Positions 1 through 6,971 of a stretch of DNA of 8,657 nucleotides are shown one piece after another. The number at the start of each line of letters is the position of its first letter. Position 1 is the first letter of the stretch. The notes below the pieces were generated by a model. That model saw only the letters and a program-made list of their open reading frames with translations. It was not told the DNA's origin and did not search any database. The DNA is taken from the NCBI GenBank assembly GCA_001701295.1, contig DAAV01000138.1, positions 38,905-47,561 of the forward strand. The letters are read 5' to 3'. The stretch is from Bacteroidales bacterium H10. GTDB lineage: Bacteria; Bacteroidota; Bacteroidia; Bacteroidales; Muribaculaceae. Position numbers and translations under genes: made by a program.

Positions 1-2
1 CG

Positions 3-2363
3 GTTGAGGCTAACGACGGAACAGAACTGAATTCTCTGAAAGATGCGGAAATATATGTCAATGGCAGACTTTTCAAAACTATTCAGAGTCCGGCGCCGGG
101 TTCATGGCAGACTGTAGTTCTGGCGACTGCAGAGGGTGCCAATGATATAGATATATATACTTCTAACGAGGCAGGACGCAGCATATCCACCAGAACAAAA
201 ACCTACACCGGAGCCGACAAACCCGGAATGCCACGCAATTTCATGGGTAAGGTGACGGGAAATACCGTACATCTGACCTGGGACGTTCCGGAAGGCGCGA
301 ATGGAGGAAACGTGGATCCGGCTACGGTAAACTATAAAATAGGTCGCTATGTCAATGGCGGCGATATAGAGGTGCTTTCGCTTTCCATAGGAAATGTATG
401 TGAATATGACGATGTATGTGATTTTACAGATCAAACGACGGTTATCTATGTCCTTTCAGCGGAGAATGAAATCGGGAACGGTGCTTCGGCGATTTCCAAT
501 TGCATGGTAGTGGGAGGCGAAGGATATGCGCTTCCGTTCGCCGAATCATTCGCAAGCGGATTCACGACTTATCCTGTCTGGGAAAATCAGGTTGTTGACA
601 GGGCCGGAAAATCCGTATGGCTGATGTGGAATGAGGAATATGGACTGGGTGTCGATCCTTATGATGACGATAAAGGTGCGGTATTTTTCAATCCTGTATC
701 GAGTGGAGACAAGACCAGATTGCTGTCGGGTTGCATAGATCTTTCCACAGCGCGACATCCTGTGCTTGAATTCCGATACAGAGGAGACCATTCGGCCGGT
801 CAGAAGCTCACTGTTGAAGGCAATGCGACCGGAATGTGGGAGCCGATTGTAGAGATTGTGCTTGACGATACATCAGACGAATGGACATTGGTGAAGGTGC
901 CGCTCAACCGCTATAATTATCTGGAACGTTTCCAACTGGCATTTCTTGGAGAGGCGGTAAATATGTCTCGCATCTTTGTCGATGATATAACCATTCGCGA
1001 TGTTTTCAATAATGATCTGTCCGTGAATCTTGTGTCCCGGAATAATTTTTACTGTGGCGAACCCCAGACGGTGACCGCCGAAGTGACAAATGAGGGAGAG
1101 AAACCGGCGGGGGTATATAAAGTGCAATTCTATAACGGGGAGACACTCCTTTCGGAAGTGGATAGACCGGGACTTGCCGTAGATGCCACAGAGATTGTGG
1201 AATTCACGCATGAGATCGATCTTGGATATGACGAGAAATCGGATCTTGCCGTCAAGGTAGTTTATGATGTAGATGACAATGTGGCCAACAATATTTCTTC
1301 TAAAGGTGTCCGCAATCATATTCCATTATATCCCGCTCCACAGAAGCTTATCGTATCGGGCAATCCATCGGCATATGATTTCGGTTGGGAAGAACCTGAT
1401 CCCTGGACAGAACCTGAGGCTGTTGCCGTAACCGAGGACTTTGAGACCTATGAACCTTTCATTATTGATGAGATCGGAGACTGGATTACAGTCGACGTTG
1501 ACGGAGAAGACGGTACATTCGGTATTCTTGGCATGCATTTCCCATATCGGGAGAAGGCAAAGTCATGGCAGGGGTTCAATCTTTGGGCCCTCGGCATAGA
1601 GATGTCGGATGAGGATGTGACATGGCGTCCGAGTTCGGGACATCAGTTCCTTGTCTCTTTCTGTGATCTCGACCGCAAAAACGACGACTGGCTGATATCA
1701 CCGGTTCTGACAGGAAACGCGCAGACCATATCGTTCATGACACGGAGCCTCAATTCATTCTCTTATGGAGAGGAAACCTTTGAGGTATATGCCTCTTCCA
1801 GAGGAACCGATCTATCTGATTTCCGATTGGTTTATAAGGGGTCTGCTCCTTCAGAATGGACCAAAACGTCGGTAGATCTTCCAGAAGGCACCATGTATTT
1901 CGCGATCAAGTGCACGTCTGTCGACAGATTCGTAATGGGACTGGATGACATAACATATATTCCCGGGACCGGTATGCCGAAAGATTTCGAGCTTACAGGG
2001 TATAATTTCTATCGGAATAGCAAGAAGGTGAATGAATCTATTATTGACGGTCGTAATTTATCTTGTCCCGGAAGTATCGATGACAGATTTGCTGTTACAG
2101 CTGTCTATACGACGGGCGAATCACGCTTCTCAAATGTCGTTGTTCCCAGCGGAGTTTCGGGTTTGACCTATGAAGACGGCATTGCAGTCACTGTTTCCGA
2201 CGGCATAATCAGTGTCCTTGGTGCCGAAGGGCGTCCGGTAAGAATATTCACGGTCGACGGCATTCTTAATTTCTCCGGATATGGAGATTGCAGTCATGCG
2301 GTGACTCAGGGTGTTTACATGGTCAAGGCCGGAGACAAGATGGTCAAGATATTTGTCAGATAA
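3..2363 (+). CDS. Modular secreted/surface protein with Fn3-like, two choice-of-anchor J-like modules and a T9SS-like C-terminal tail (5' end outside window)
   Basis: The frame is open without a stop from position 3 to the TAA at 2361-2363, giving 786 residues with no N-terminus, signal peptide or true start. Numbering from the codon at position 3, residues 1-70 look like the end of an Fn3-like domain. The linker GADKPGMPRN leads into a second Fn3-like domain (about 77-170, with VHLTWDVPEG and YVLSAENEIGNG). Residues about 176-333 resemble a choice-of-anchor J/MAM-like jelly roll ending in FVDDITIRD. Residues about 336-435 resemble a CARDB-type Ig fold (QTVTAEVTNEGEKPAG). A second jelly roll (about 475-654) starts at EDFETYEPF and ends at GLDDITYIPG. 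A partial Fn3-like strand set follows (about 660-720). The last 60 residues (VRIFTVDG, QGVYMVKAGDKMVKIFVR) resemble a type A sorting domain of the type IX secretion system. Such proteins are usually exported and bind or display at the cell surface. No catalytic motif is visible, so the specific function is unknown. An enzymatic domain could lie in the missing N-terminal part. Confidence 0.85.
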   Translation, partial: VEANDGTELNSLKDAEIYVNGRLFKTIQSPAPGSWQTVVLATAEGANDIDIYTSNEAGRSISTRTKTYTGADKPGMPRNFMGKVTGNTVHLTWDVPEGANGGNVDPATVNYKIGRYVNGGDIEVLSLSIGNVCEYDDVCDFTDQTTVIYVLSAENEIGNGASAISNCMVVGGEGYALPFAESFASGFTTYPVWENQVVDRAGKSVWLMWNEEYGLGVDPYDDDKGAVFFNPVSSGDKTRLLSGCIDLSTARHPVLEFRYRGDHSAGQKLTVEGNATGMWEPIVEIVLDDTSDEWTLVKVPLNRYNYLERFQLAFLGEAVNMSRIFVDDITIRDVFNNDLSVNLVSRNNFYCGEPQTVTAEVTNEGEKPAGVYKVQFYNGETLLSEVDRPGLAVDATEIVEFTHEIDLGYDEKSDLAVKVVYDVDDNVANNISSKGVRNHIPLYPAPQKLIVSGNPSAYDFGWEEPDPWTEPEAVAVTEDFETYEPFIIDEIGDWITVDVDGEDGTFGILGMHFPYREKAKSWQGFNLWALGIEMSDEDVTWRPSSGHQFLVSFCDLDRKNDDWLISPVLTGNAQTISFMTRSLNSFSYGEETFEVYASSRGTDLSDFRLVYKGSAPSEWTKTSVDLPEGTMYFAIKCTSVDRFVMGLDDITYIPGTGMPKDFELTGYNFYRNSKKVNESIIDGRNLSCPGSIDDRFAVTAVYTTGESRFSNVVVPSGVSGLTYEDGIAVTVSDGIISVLGAEGRPVRIFTVDGILNFSGYGDCSHAVTQGVYMVKAGDKMVKIFVR

Positions 2364-2386
2364 TCCAGAAGCTGCACATGCAGTAC

Positions 2387-2440
2387 AGTCAGCAATAAAG
2401 AGGCCGCGTCAATTTTGGCGCGGCTTCTTTATTGCTGGCT
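2387..2440 (+). terminator. Strong hairpin terminator between convergent genes
   Basis: The arms 2387-2410 and 2417-2440 pair over 24 bp around the 6-base loop AATTTT. There are 21 Watson-Crick pairs and three G-T wobbles (2389/2438, 2402/2425, 2409/2418). It starts 23 bases after the stop of the + strand surface-protein gene and is followed by TTGTTTTATG, a loose T-rich tract. It also lies about 50 bases beyond the stop of the minus-strand acyltransferase gene, so it may stop both transcripts. In the minus-strand RNA the three wobbles become A/C mismatches and no T-run follows, so it should be weaker in that direction. Confidence 0.85.
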
Positions 2441-2491
2441 TTGTTTTATGTCAGAACGGTTTTGTAATTTGGTGATATTGTAATAAGATGC

Positions 2492-3427
2492 TCAGAGGCG
2501 CGAGAGCATTCCTTCCGCGCGGTCTCCCCAGTGCTCCATGAAGTCGGCGCGGGTGCGTTTCCAGCGGCGGTGGCTCCACAGCCAGTATTCGGGAGCCTCG
2601 CGTATATTGTCCTCGAGAAGCTCGAAATAGCGGCGTGTCATATCGAATGTGGGGATCTTTTTAGGCTCGGAGGTGACGGGTACAAATTTCAGTACATATT
2701 CGCCACGCCGCGGGCGGGACATGTGGCAGAACAGGACTTCCGAATCGAGAAATCCGGCGATCCGTTCAGGACCGGTATATACTCCGGTATCATGGTTGAG
2801 AAAATCCACGAAAAGATGTATGTCGAGACCGGGACACTGATCGGCTATAAATCCCGTGACCGTAGGTATGCCCTGCCGTTTCCATCCGATAAGCCGCCTC
2901 ATGATGTCGGCCATCTCTATATTGTTGGCATCGAAACGGGTACGGATTTTCATGAAGACTTCGTCCATTGCCCGGCTGTGCAGATGATGATAGACCTGCG
3001 CGCATACCGTGTCGGGGGCAAAGTGCAACGGAAGAGAACTGACCCATTCCCAGTTGCAGTAATGTCCGAGCATGAGAGTCACGCTGCGCCCCCGGGCCAC
3101 CGCGTCGTTTACAACTTCCGCGTTCTCGACGCGGAGCCGACGCATGACGGTCTTACGGCTCATTGTCAGCATCTTTATGGTCTCGAAAGCATAATCTGTG
3201 AGGAAATTATAGAATCTGCGTTCGATAATTTCTATCTCTTCCCTGCTTTTCTCAGGAAACGAAGACGTCAGATTGTCATGCACCACCCTGCGACGGTATC
3301 CAGCCACACTGTGTAGAAACCAGGCGCCGAGATCCGAGAACGCATAAAGTATTTTCAACGGGATCAGAGATATACACCAGAATATGGCGTATATCACACA
3401 ATATTGTATCCTATCCGTAAATTTCAT
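2492..3427 (-). CDS. Lipid A biosynthesis (LpxL/HtrB-type) acyltransferase family protein
   Basis: The 311-residue protein matches the Lip_A_acyltrans family in length and motifs. A hydrophobic N-terminal segment (about residues 8-27) would anchor it to the inner membrane. It is followed by the family-typical stretch GYRRRVVHDNL (43-53) and SFPEKS. The catalytic HX4D/E motif is His122 to Glu127 (GHYCNWEW). PER at 220-222 lies in the usual second conserved block, and YWLWSHRRWK (281-290) is the characteristic C-terminal motif. Family members transfer a fatty acyl chain from acyl-ACP to lipid A precursors, and some relatives acylate other envelope lipids. The acceptor cannot be told from sequence. 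The start is firm: its ATG shares four bases (ATGA, 3424-3427) with the stop of the upstream permease gene, which suggests translational coupling. It is the last gene of the export operon. Most likely it is a secondary lipid A acyltransferase, but the operon context leaves room for a dedicated acyltransferase acting on an exported lipid. Confidence 0.9.
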   Translation of the reverse strand: MKFTDRIQYCVIYAIFWCISLIPLKILYAFSDLGAWFLHSVAGYRRRVVHDNLTSSFPEKSREEIEIIERRFYNFLTDYAFETIKMLTMSRKTVMRRLRVENAEVVNDAVARGRSVTLMLGHYCNWEWVSSLPLHFAPDTVCAQVYHHLHSRAMDEVFMKIRTRFDANNIEMADIMRRLIGWKRQGIPTVTGFIADQCPGLDIHLFVDFLNHDTGVYTGPERIAGFLDSEVLFCHMSRPRRGEYVLKFVPVTSEPKKIPTFDMTRRYFELLEDNIREAPEYWLWSHRRWKRTRADFMEHWGDRAEGMLSRL

Positions 3428-4650
3428 GATTCACACTGCAGTACTTCCTTATGAACGGAGAGGCCTTTCTTTCCGTATATCGAAGGAAGCACTTTCCAGC
3501 GTTGCACGCAATAAGCCACTGCCATCCAGCCGGCCGCGTTGAGCCAGAGCATGATGTATTCATGTCTGACCTGCGAGAGATCGGCGCCGTTTGAATTCAT
3601 CTTTATGAAACCTTCGACCGCCCACGTGGAGGGACACATGTCGGACAACGCTTTCCAGACGCCATACATGTCATAACGCGGCCAGATGAGACCCGACAGA
3701 AGCAGCAGGATCAGCGATGTCACCACCCAGCTTACGAATACCGACTCACGCTCCGTGACAAAACCCTGGAATACGAATCCTATGCCGAAGCAGGCTATGG
3801 CCATCGGCAGCAGGAACGCGAGTTCCTCGAGCAGATTGCCGGCCATGGGGAACCGGAACATCAGCGGCACATAATGGATCATATATATAGAGGGCAAAAT
3901 AAGCAATGTGAAATAACAGAGCGACTGTCCGAGCATTGTGGCCGACACGAACCGGGAATTGTTGTGCGGGTCGTAGCCTATGAGCGATGTCTTCTCGCGT
4001 CTCGCGCCTCCGGCCATTCCTAAGGCGAGGACTATGCACTGGTGAAGGATGAGGATCAGCACCCCGGGCATGATGAACGAGTCGAAGCCGTTGCGTATGT
4101 TGCCCATGGATATATTGTCGATAGGCAGGAGATCGCCGGTGGCGACAGTGGCTGCCAGAGGAGCGATCCGGTTTATGTCTTCGGCCATAAGTTCCGATCC
4201 CATGGCCTGCATGACCTCGGTCGTGGCCACAAGAAATCCTCGATAACGCAGCAGGAGTGTCATGTCGCAGTACATCACGGCCGGTGCCGTCTCGGTCCGT
4301 CCGACCTTGCGCTCGAATCCTTCCGGAATCTCGAGTATCGCGAAACACTTGTGACTGTCCATGGCCCGACGTGCTTCCGACAGGTCGGCGGCATAACCCC
4401 GTACCCAGGCTTCGTCGCAGGCGTCTATATTGCGTACGAGCTCGCGGCTCAACGGCGTGCGGTCATGATCCACCACTACCATTGGCACGTCTTTCACAAG
4501 CTCGGGATTGTATATCAATGAATATATGACAGGATACACAAGCGGGAGGAAAGTGATGAACAATATGAGGCCCTGATCATGCAGCACAAGTTTGAATTCG
4601 CGGCAGTAGACCTCGAAAACACCTTTGAAATATTGTCTTATCTTTCTCAT
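3424..4650 (-). CDS. ABC-2 type transporter permease (YhhJ/YbhR-like), second of a pair
   Basis: The 408-residue inner-membrane protein has the ABC2_membrane_3 layout: one N-terminal membrane segment (about 27-46), a large periplasmic domain (about 50-188), then five more predicted segments (about 190-213, 240-263, 275-296, 303-323 and 364-382). Just after the first segment it carries VVVDHDRTPLSREL, a variant of the VDxDxTxLSR motif also present in the upstream permease, so the two are paralogues. Such permeases pair with a HlyD-type adaptor and a cytoplasmic ATPase to export drugs or envelope compounds. It starts 12 bases after the stop of the upstream permease and overlaps the acyltransferase gene by four bases. 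No ATP-binding motifs (Walker A, LSGGQ) are present in this protein, and no separate ATPase gene is found in the operon. The substrate is unknown. Confidence 0.9.
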   Translation of the reverse strand: MRKIRQYFKGVFEVYCREFKLVLHDQGLILFITFLPLVYPVIYSLIYNPELVKDVPMVVVDHDRTPLSRELVRNIDACDEAWVRGYAADLSEARRAMDSHKCFAILEIPEGFERKVGRTETAPAVMYCDMTLLLRYRGFLVATTEVMQAMGSELMAEDINRIAPLAATVATGDLLPIDNISMGNIRNGFDSFIMPGVLILILHQCIVLALGMAGGARREKTSLIGYDPHNNSRFVSATMLGQSLCYFTLLILPSIYMIHYVPLMFRFPMAGNLLEELAFLLPMAIACFGIGFVFQGFVTERESVFVSWVVTSLILLLLSGLIWPRYDMYGVWKALSDMCPSTWAVEGFIKMNSNGADLSQVRHEYIMLWLNAAGWMAVAYCVQRWKVLPSIYGKKGLSVHKEVLQCES

Positions 4651-4662
4651 GTCGGCAGGATT

Positions 4663-5847
4663 TTAGGGAGCATAGACGGGGCGTGCCATAAACCTCTTTA
4701 TACGCCACATGACCGTCAGGGGCAGGAGGATATAGACGAAGTAGGCAACGAACCATATGCGCGAATAGAATATGTCGCGGCCGTTCAGGGCCTGGTCGGC
4801 ATATATGAGGAAGTTGTAGCGTACGGGCATAAGCCAGCTGAAGATACTCATGGCCGGATACATGCTTTCCTCCGGGAAGGAGAAGGCGGCTATCGAGAAC
4901 GTGAGGATGCCTGTCAGCGCGCAGATCGACAGTGAAAGGCGGAGATTAGGCAGCAGACCGAACACGAATATGGCGAATCCCTGTGAGGCCATCACGAAAA
5001 GGAGCTCGGAAAGGATCATCCATCCCCACGAACCCTGCATTGTGAAGTGGTTGAATTTGTAAAGCCATGCCAACATGAACACGGAGATTATCCACCAGAT
5101 CACGGTCTGAGGCAATATCTTGGAATATATCGCACGCAGTATGGATCCGCGGGCCATGCGCAGCAGGCGGACCGAAGTGTGATATTTTATCTCCTGGCCG
5201 AGCGAGAATGCGGTGACGAGCATGATCATCAGCTGGAGGACGGCGGGAATGAACGAGTTGGCGAGATATATGCCATAGTTCATGAGCGGGTTTCCTATGG
5301 GACGCGAGACGATGTTGATCGGCTGGAGCAGCGGCGCCGCCGTCTCCGGATCCTGTCCGGCCGCCTGTGCTACAGATGCGGCCACGCCAGCTTTGGTATA
5401 TATCGCGGTAGCCTTGAACGTCTTGAACAGCAGAGAACCGGGCACGAAATATACCATATTGGTATAGAATGTGATCTCCGGGGCGCGACCCGAAAGCAGA
5501 TCCGCCTCGAAATTCTCGGGAATGAGGAAGAATCCGTAGATCTTCCCCTCCTGCATGTCATGGCGCGCTTCGGTATATGAGTTCGGTGTTTCGCGGAGGT
5601 CGACCATCTGCATTCCTCCGAGAGTCTGGGTGATCTGACGGGAGAGCGATGTGCCGTCGCGGTCGACAATGGCGGCGGGTATGCGCGTCGGGAGTCCCTT
5701 CTCGAACATCGACGTGACGAACAGGAACATGAAGAGCGGCAGTCCGAGCATAGCCACCCACATCAGCGGACGACGCACGATCTGTACCATCGAGCGGACC
5801 ATTATGGCCCATGCTCCCGTTTTCCCTATTTTAGTCTCACCGTTCAT
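4663..5847 (-). CDS. ABC-2 type transporter permease (YhhJ/YbhS-like), first of a pair
   Basis: The 394-residue protein has the same architecture as its downstream neighbour: a membrane segment at about 29-47, a periplasmic domain containing AAIVDRDGTSLSRQI (58-72) and FFLIPENFEADL (106-117), then segments at about 193-217, 247-263, 277-298, 305-324 and 362-382. The motif pair (VDxDxTxLSR followed by a IPExFE-like strand) is shared with the second permease, so a heterodimeric membrane channel is likely. The C-terminal half contains FSFPEESMYPAMSIFSWLMPVRY, typical of the family. The periplasmic domain would contact the HlyD-type adaptor encoded immediately upstream. Its ATG overlaps the adaptor's TGA stop (ATGA at 5844-5847), so translation is probably coupled. 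The substrate cannot be inferred from sequence. Confidence 0.9.
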   Translation of the reverse strand: MNGETKIGKTGAWAIMVRSMVQIVRRPLMWVAMLGLPLFMFLFVTSMFEKGLPTRIPAAIVDRDGTSLSRQITQTLGGMQMVDLRETPNSYTEARHDMQEGKIYGFFLIPENFEADLLSGRAPEITFYTNMVYFVPGSLLFKTFKATAIYTKAGVAASVAQAAGQDPETAAPLLQPINIVSRPIGNPLMNYGIYLANSFIPAVLQLMIMLVTAFSLGQEIKYHTSVRLLRMARGSILRAIYSKILPQTVIWWIISVFMLAWLYKFNHFTMQGSWGWMILSELLFVMASQGFAIFVFGLLPNLRLSLSICALTGILTFSIAAFSFPEESMYPAMSIFSWLMPVRYNFLIYADQALNGRDIFYSRIWFVAYFVYILLPLTVMWRIKRFMARPVYAP

Positions 5848-6914
5848 TTTTTCTCGACACCGAGGTAGATCACAGACATTCCCGGACGGAAGTTTTTAAC
5901 AGGAGACGCCGGACGCGCTTTTATCTGGAACGTGCGTGCATCGTAGTCGCCTGTGGCTTTTGTGGCCTGCCAGTTGGCGTATGTGCCGAGGTCCTTGATG
6001 TAGAATACGTCCATCACCGTGTCTTTGTCGAGAGCGGGGATACGGACCTTGATCTTGGAGCCCAGGGTTATGTCCTTGAGAAGAGTCTCGCGCACATTGA
6101 ATACGGCCCAGTGGCCATCTTTCTGGATGGTCATGATCGGCGCGCCTGTGGCCACAAGTTCGCTTACATTGGGATATATGACAGTCACTTCTCCGTCGAA
6201 AGGAGCGGTCAGATACTGGTCTTCAAGCAGAGCGTTGGCCTTGCTGACACCGGCTTTGGCGACCTTGACCATTGCAGAAGAGGCCTGTTTGTCTTCTTTC
6301 TGCGCACCTGAACGCGCGAGTTCATATGCGCTCTTGGCGGCGGCTTCTCCCGATCTGGCGACCTCATAGGCAGCTTTGGCCTCGTCGCGCTTCTGCGCGC
6401 TTATGACGCCTTTCTGGAACAACGCCTCCATGCGCTGGTAGGTCTTTTGCGCGATATTTGTTCCGGCCTGAGCCTGTTTCCACACATCTTCGGCCGATTG
6501 TATGATCTGGACGCGTGTCCCGGCATCGACCTTTGCGTTGGCTGCCTGAGCGGCCTGTTCCATGGCTTCCGCCTGATCATACTGTGCGTCGACGAGCGAG
6601 CTGACAATGTGTACGAGAGTGTCTCCGGCATGCACGTGCTGACCTTCCTGCACGTATATGTCGTGTACGCGTCCGGGCAGTTTGCCCGATATGCGGATCT
6701 CGGTGGCGTCGCCCTGGCCCTGAATGGTGTCGGGCTGCGGCTTTATGCAGAGAAAGCCTATCACGGCCAGGCCCGCTATGATGAGCAATATGATAAGTAT
6801 CGTTACGATAAGGGCTTTGTCTTTCTTCGACACAGCCTCCGGATCCTGCGCGCCATAAGGCAGATTGGCGTTGGTATTGGCGTTTGCACCGGTGTTGGTA
6901 TCTTTCTGTTCCAT
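5844..6914 (-). CDS. HlyD/EmrA-family periplasmic adaptor (membrane fusion protein)
   Basis: This 356-residue adaptor links the inner-membrane permeases to the TolC channel. Order of parts: a cytoplasmic N-terminus rich in Asn, Thr and Ala (residues 5-18); one membrane anchor (about 35-57, LIVTILIILLIIAGLAVIGF); the first half of a lipoyl-like domain (about 70-105, ISGKLPGRVHDIYVQEGQHV and AGDTLVHI); an alpha-helical coiled-coil hairpin (about 107-232, very Ala-rich); the second lipoyl half (YLTAPFDGEVTVIYPNVSE, 234-252); and a beta-barrel with a C-terminal strand (NFRPGMSVIYLGVEKK). The coiled coil contains two copies of AYE[V/L]ARSG exactly 14 residues apart (182-189 and 196-203), fitting heptad periodicity. 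It has no lipoprotein signal and is anchored by its membrane helix, as in EmrA and YhiI. It lies 57 bases after the TolC gene stop and overlaps the next permease start by four bases. No Shine-Dalgarno sequence precedes it; the upstream sequence is A-rich, as is usual in Bacteroidetes. Confidence 0.92.
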   Translation of the reverse strand: MEQKDTNTGANANTNANLPYGAQDPEAVSKKDKALIVTILIILLIIAGLAVIGFLCIKPQPDTIQGQGDATEIRISGKLPGRVHDIYVQEGQHVHAGDTLVHIVSSLVDAQYDQAEAMEQAAQAANAKVDAGTRVQIIQSAEDVWKQAQAGTNIAQKTYQRMEALFQKGVISAQKRDEAKAAYEVARSGEAAAKSAYELARSGAQKEDKQASSAMVKVAKAGVSKANALLEDQYLTAPFDGEVTVIYPNVSELVATGAPIMTIQKDGHWAVFNVRETLLKDITLGSKIKVRIPALDKDTVMDVFYIKDLGTYANWQATKATGDYDARTFQIKARPASPVKNFRPGMSVIYLGVEKK

Positions 6915-6971
6915 GGTCGGATTTTTTATGCTTGGATTATTTTGTCATGATTATGTATGCGGATTATAATG

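Noticed and set aside
873..1319. A 148-codon minus-strand open frame
   Set aside because: It is antisense inside the surface-protein gene, which has clear domain structure across this region.
2372..2383. Short perfect inverted repeat CTGCA-CA-TGCAG
   Set aside because: It has only five pairs and a two-base loop beside the much stronger terminator, so it is probably chance.
2531..3316. A 261-codon + strand open frame
   Set aside because: It lies entirely antisense to the well-supported acyltransferase gene, its translation resembles no known fold, and it has no promoter or start context.
5047..5580. A 177-codon + strand open frame
   Set aside because: It is antisense to the first permease, with charged low-complexity translation and no recognisable domain.
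6447..6950. A 167-codon + strand open frame running past the adaptor start
   Set aside because: It is antisense to the adaptor gene for almost its whole length; the Val/Gly-rich end is just the complement of the Asn/Thr/Ala repeat.
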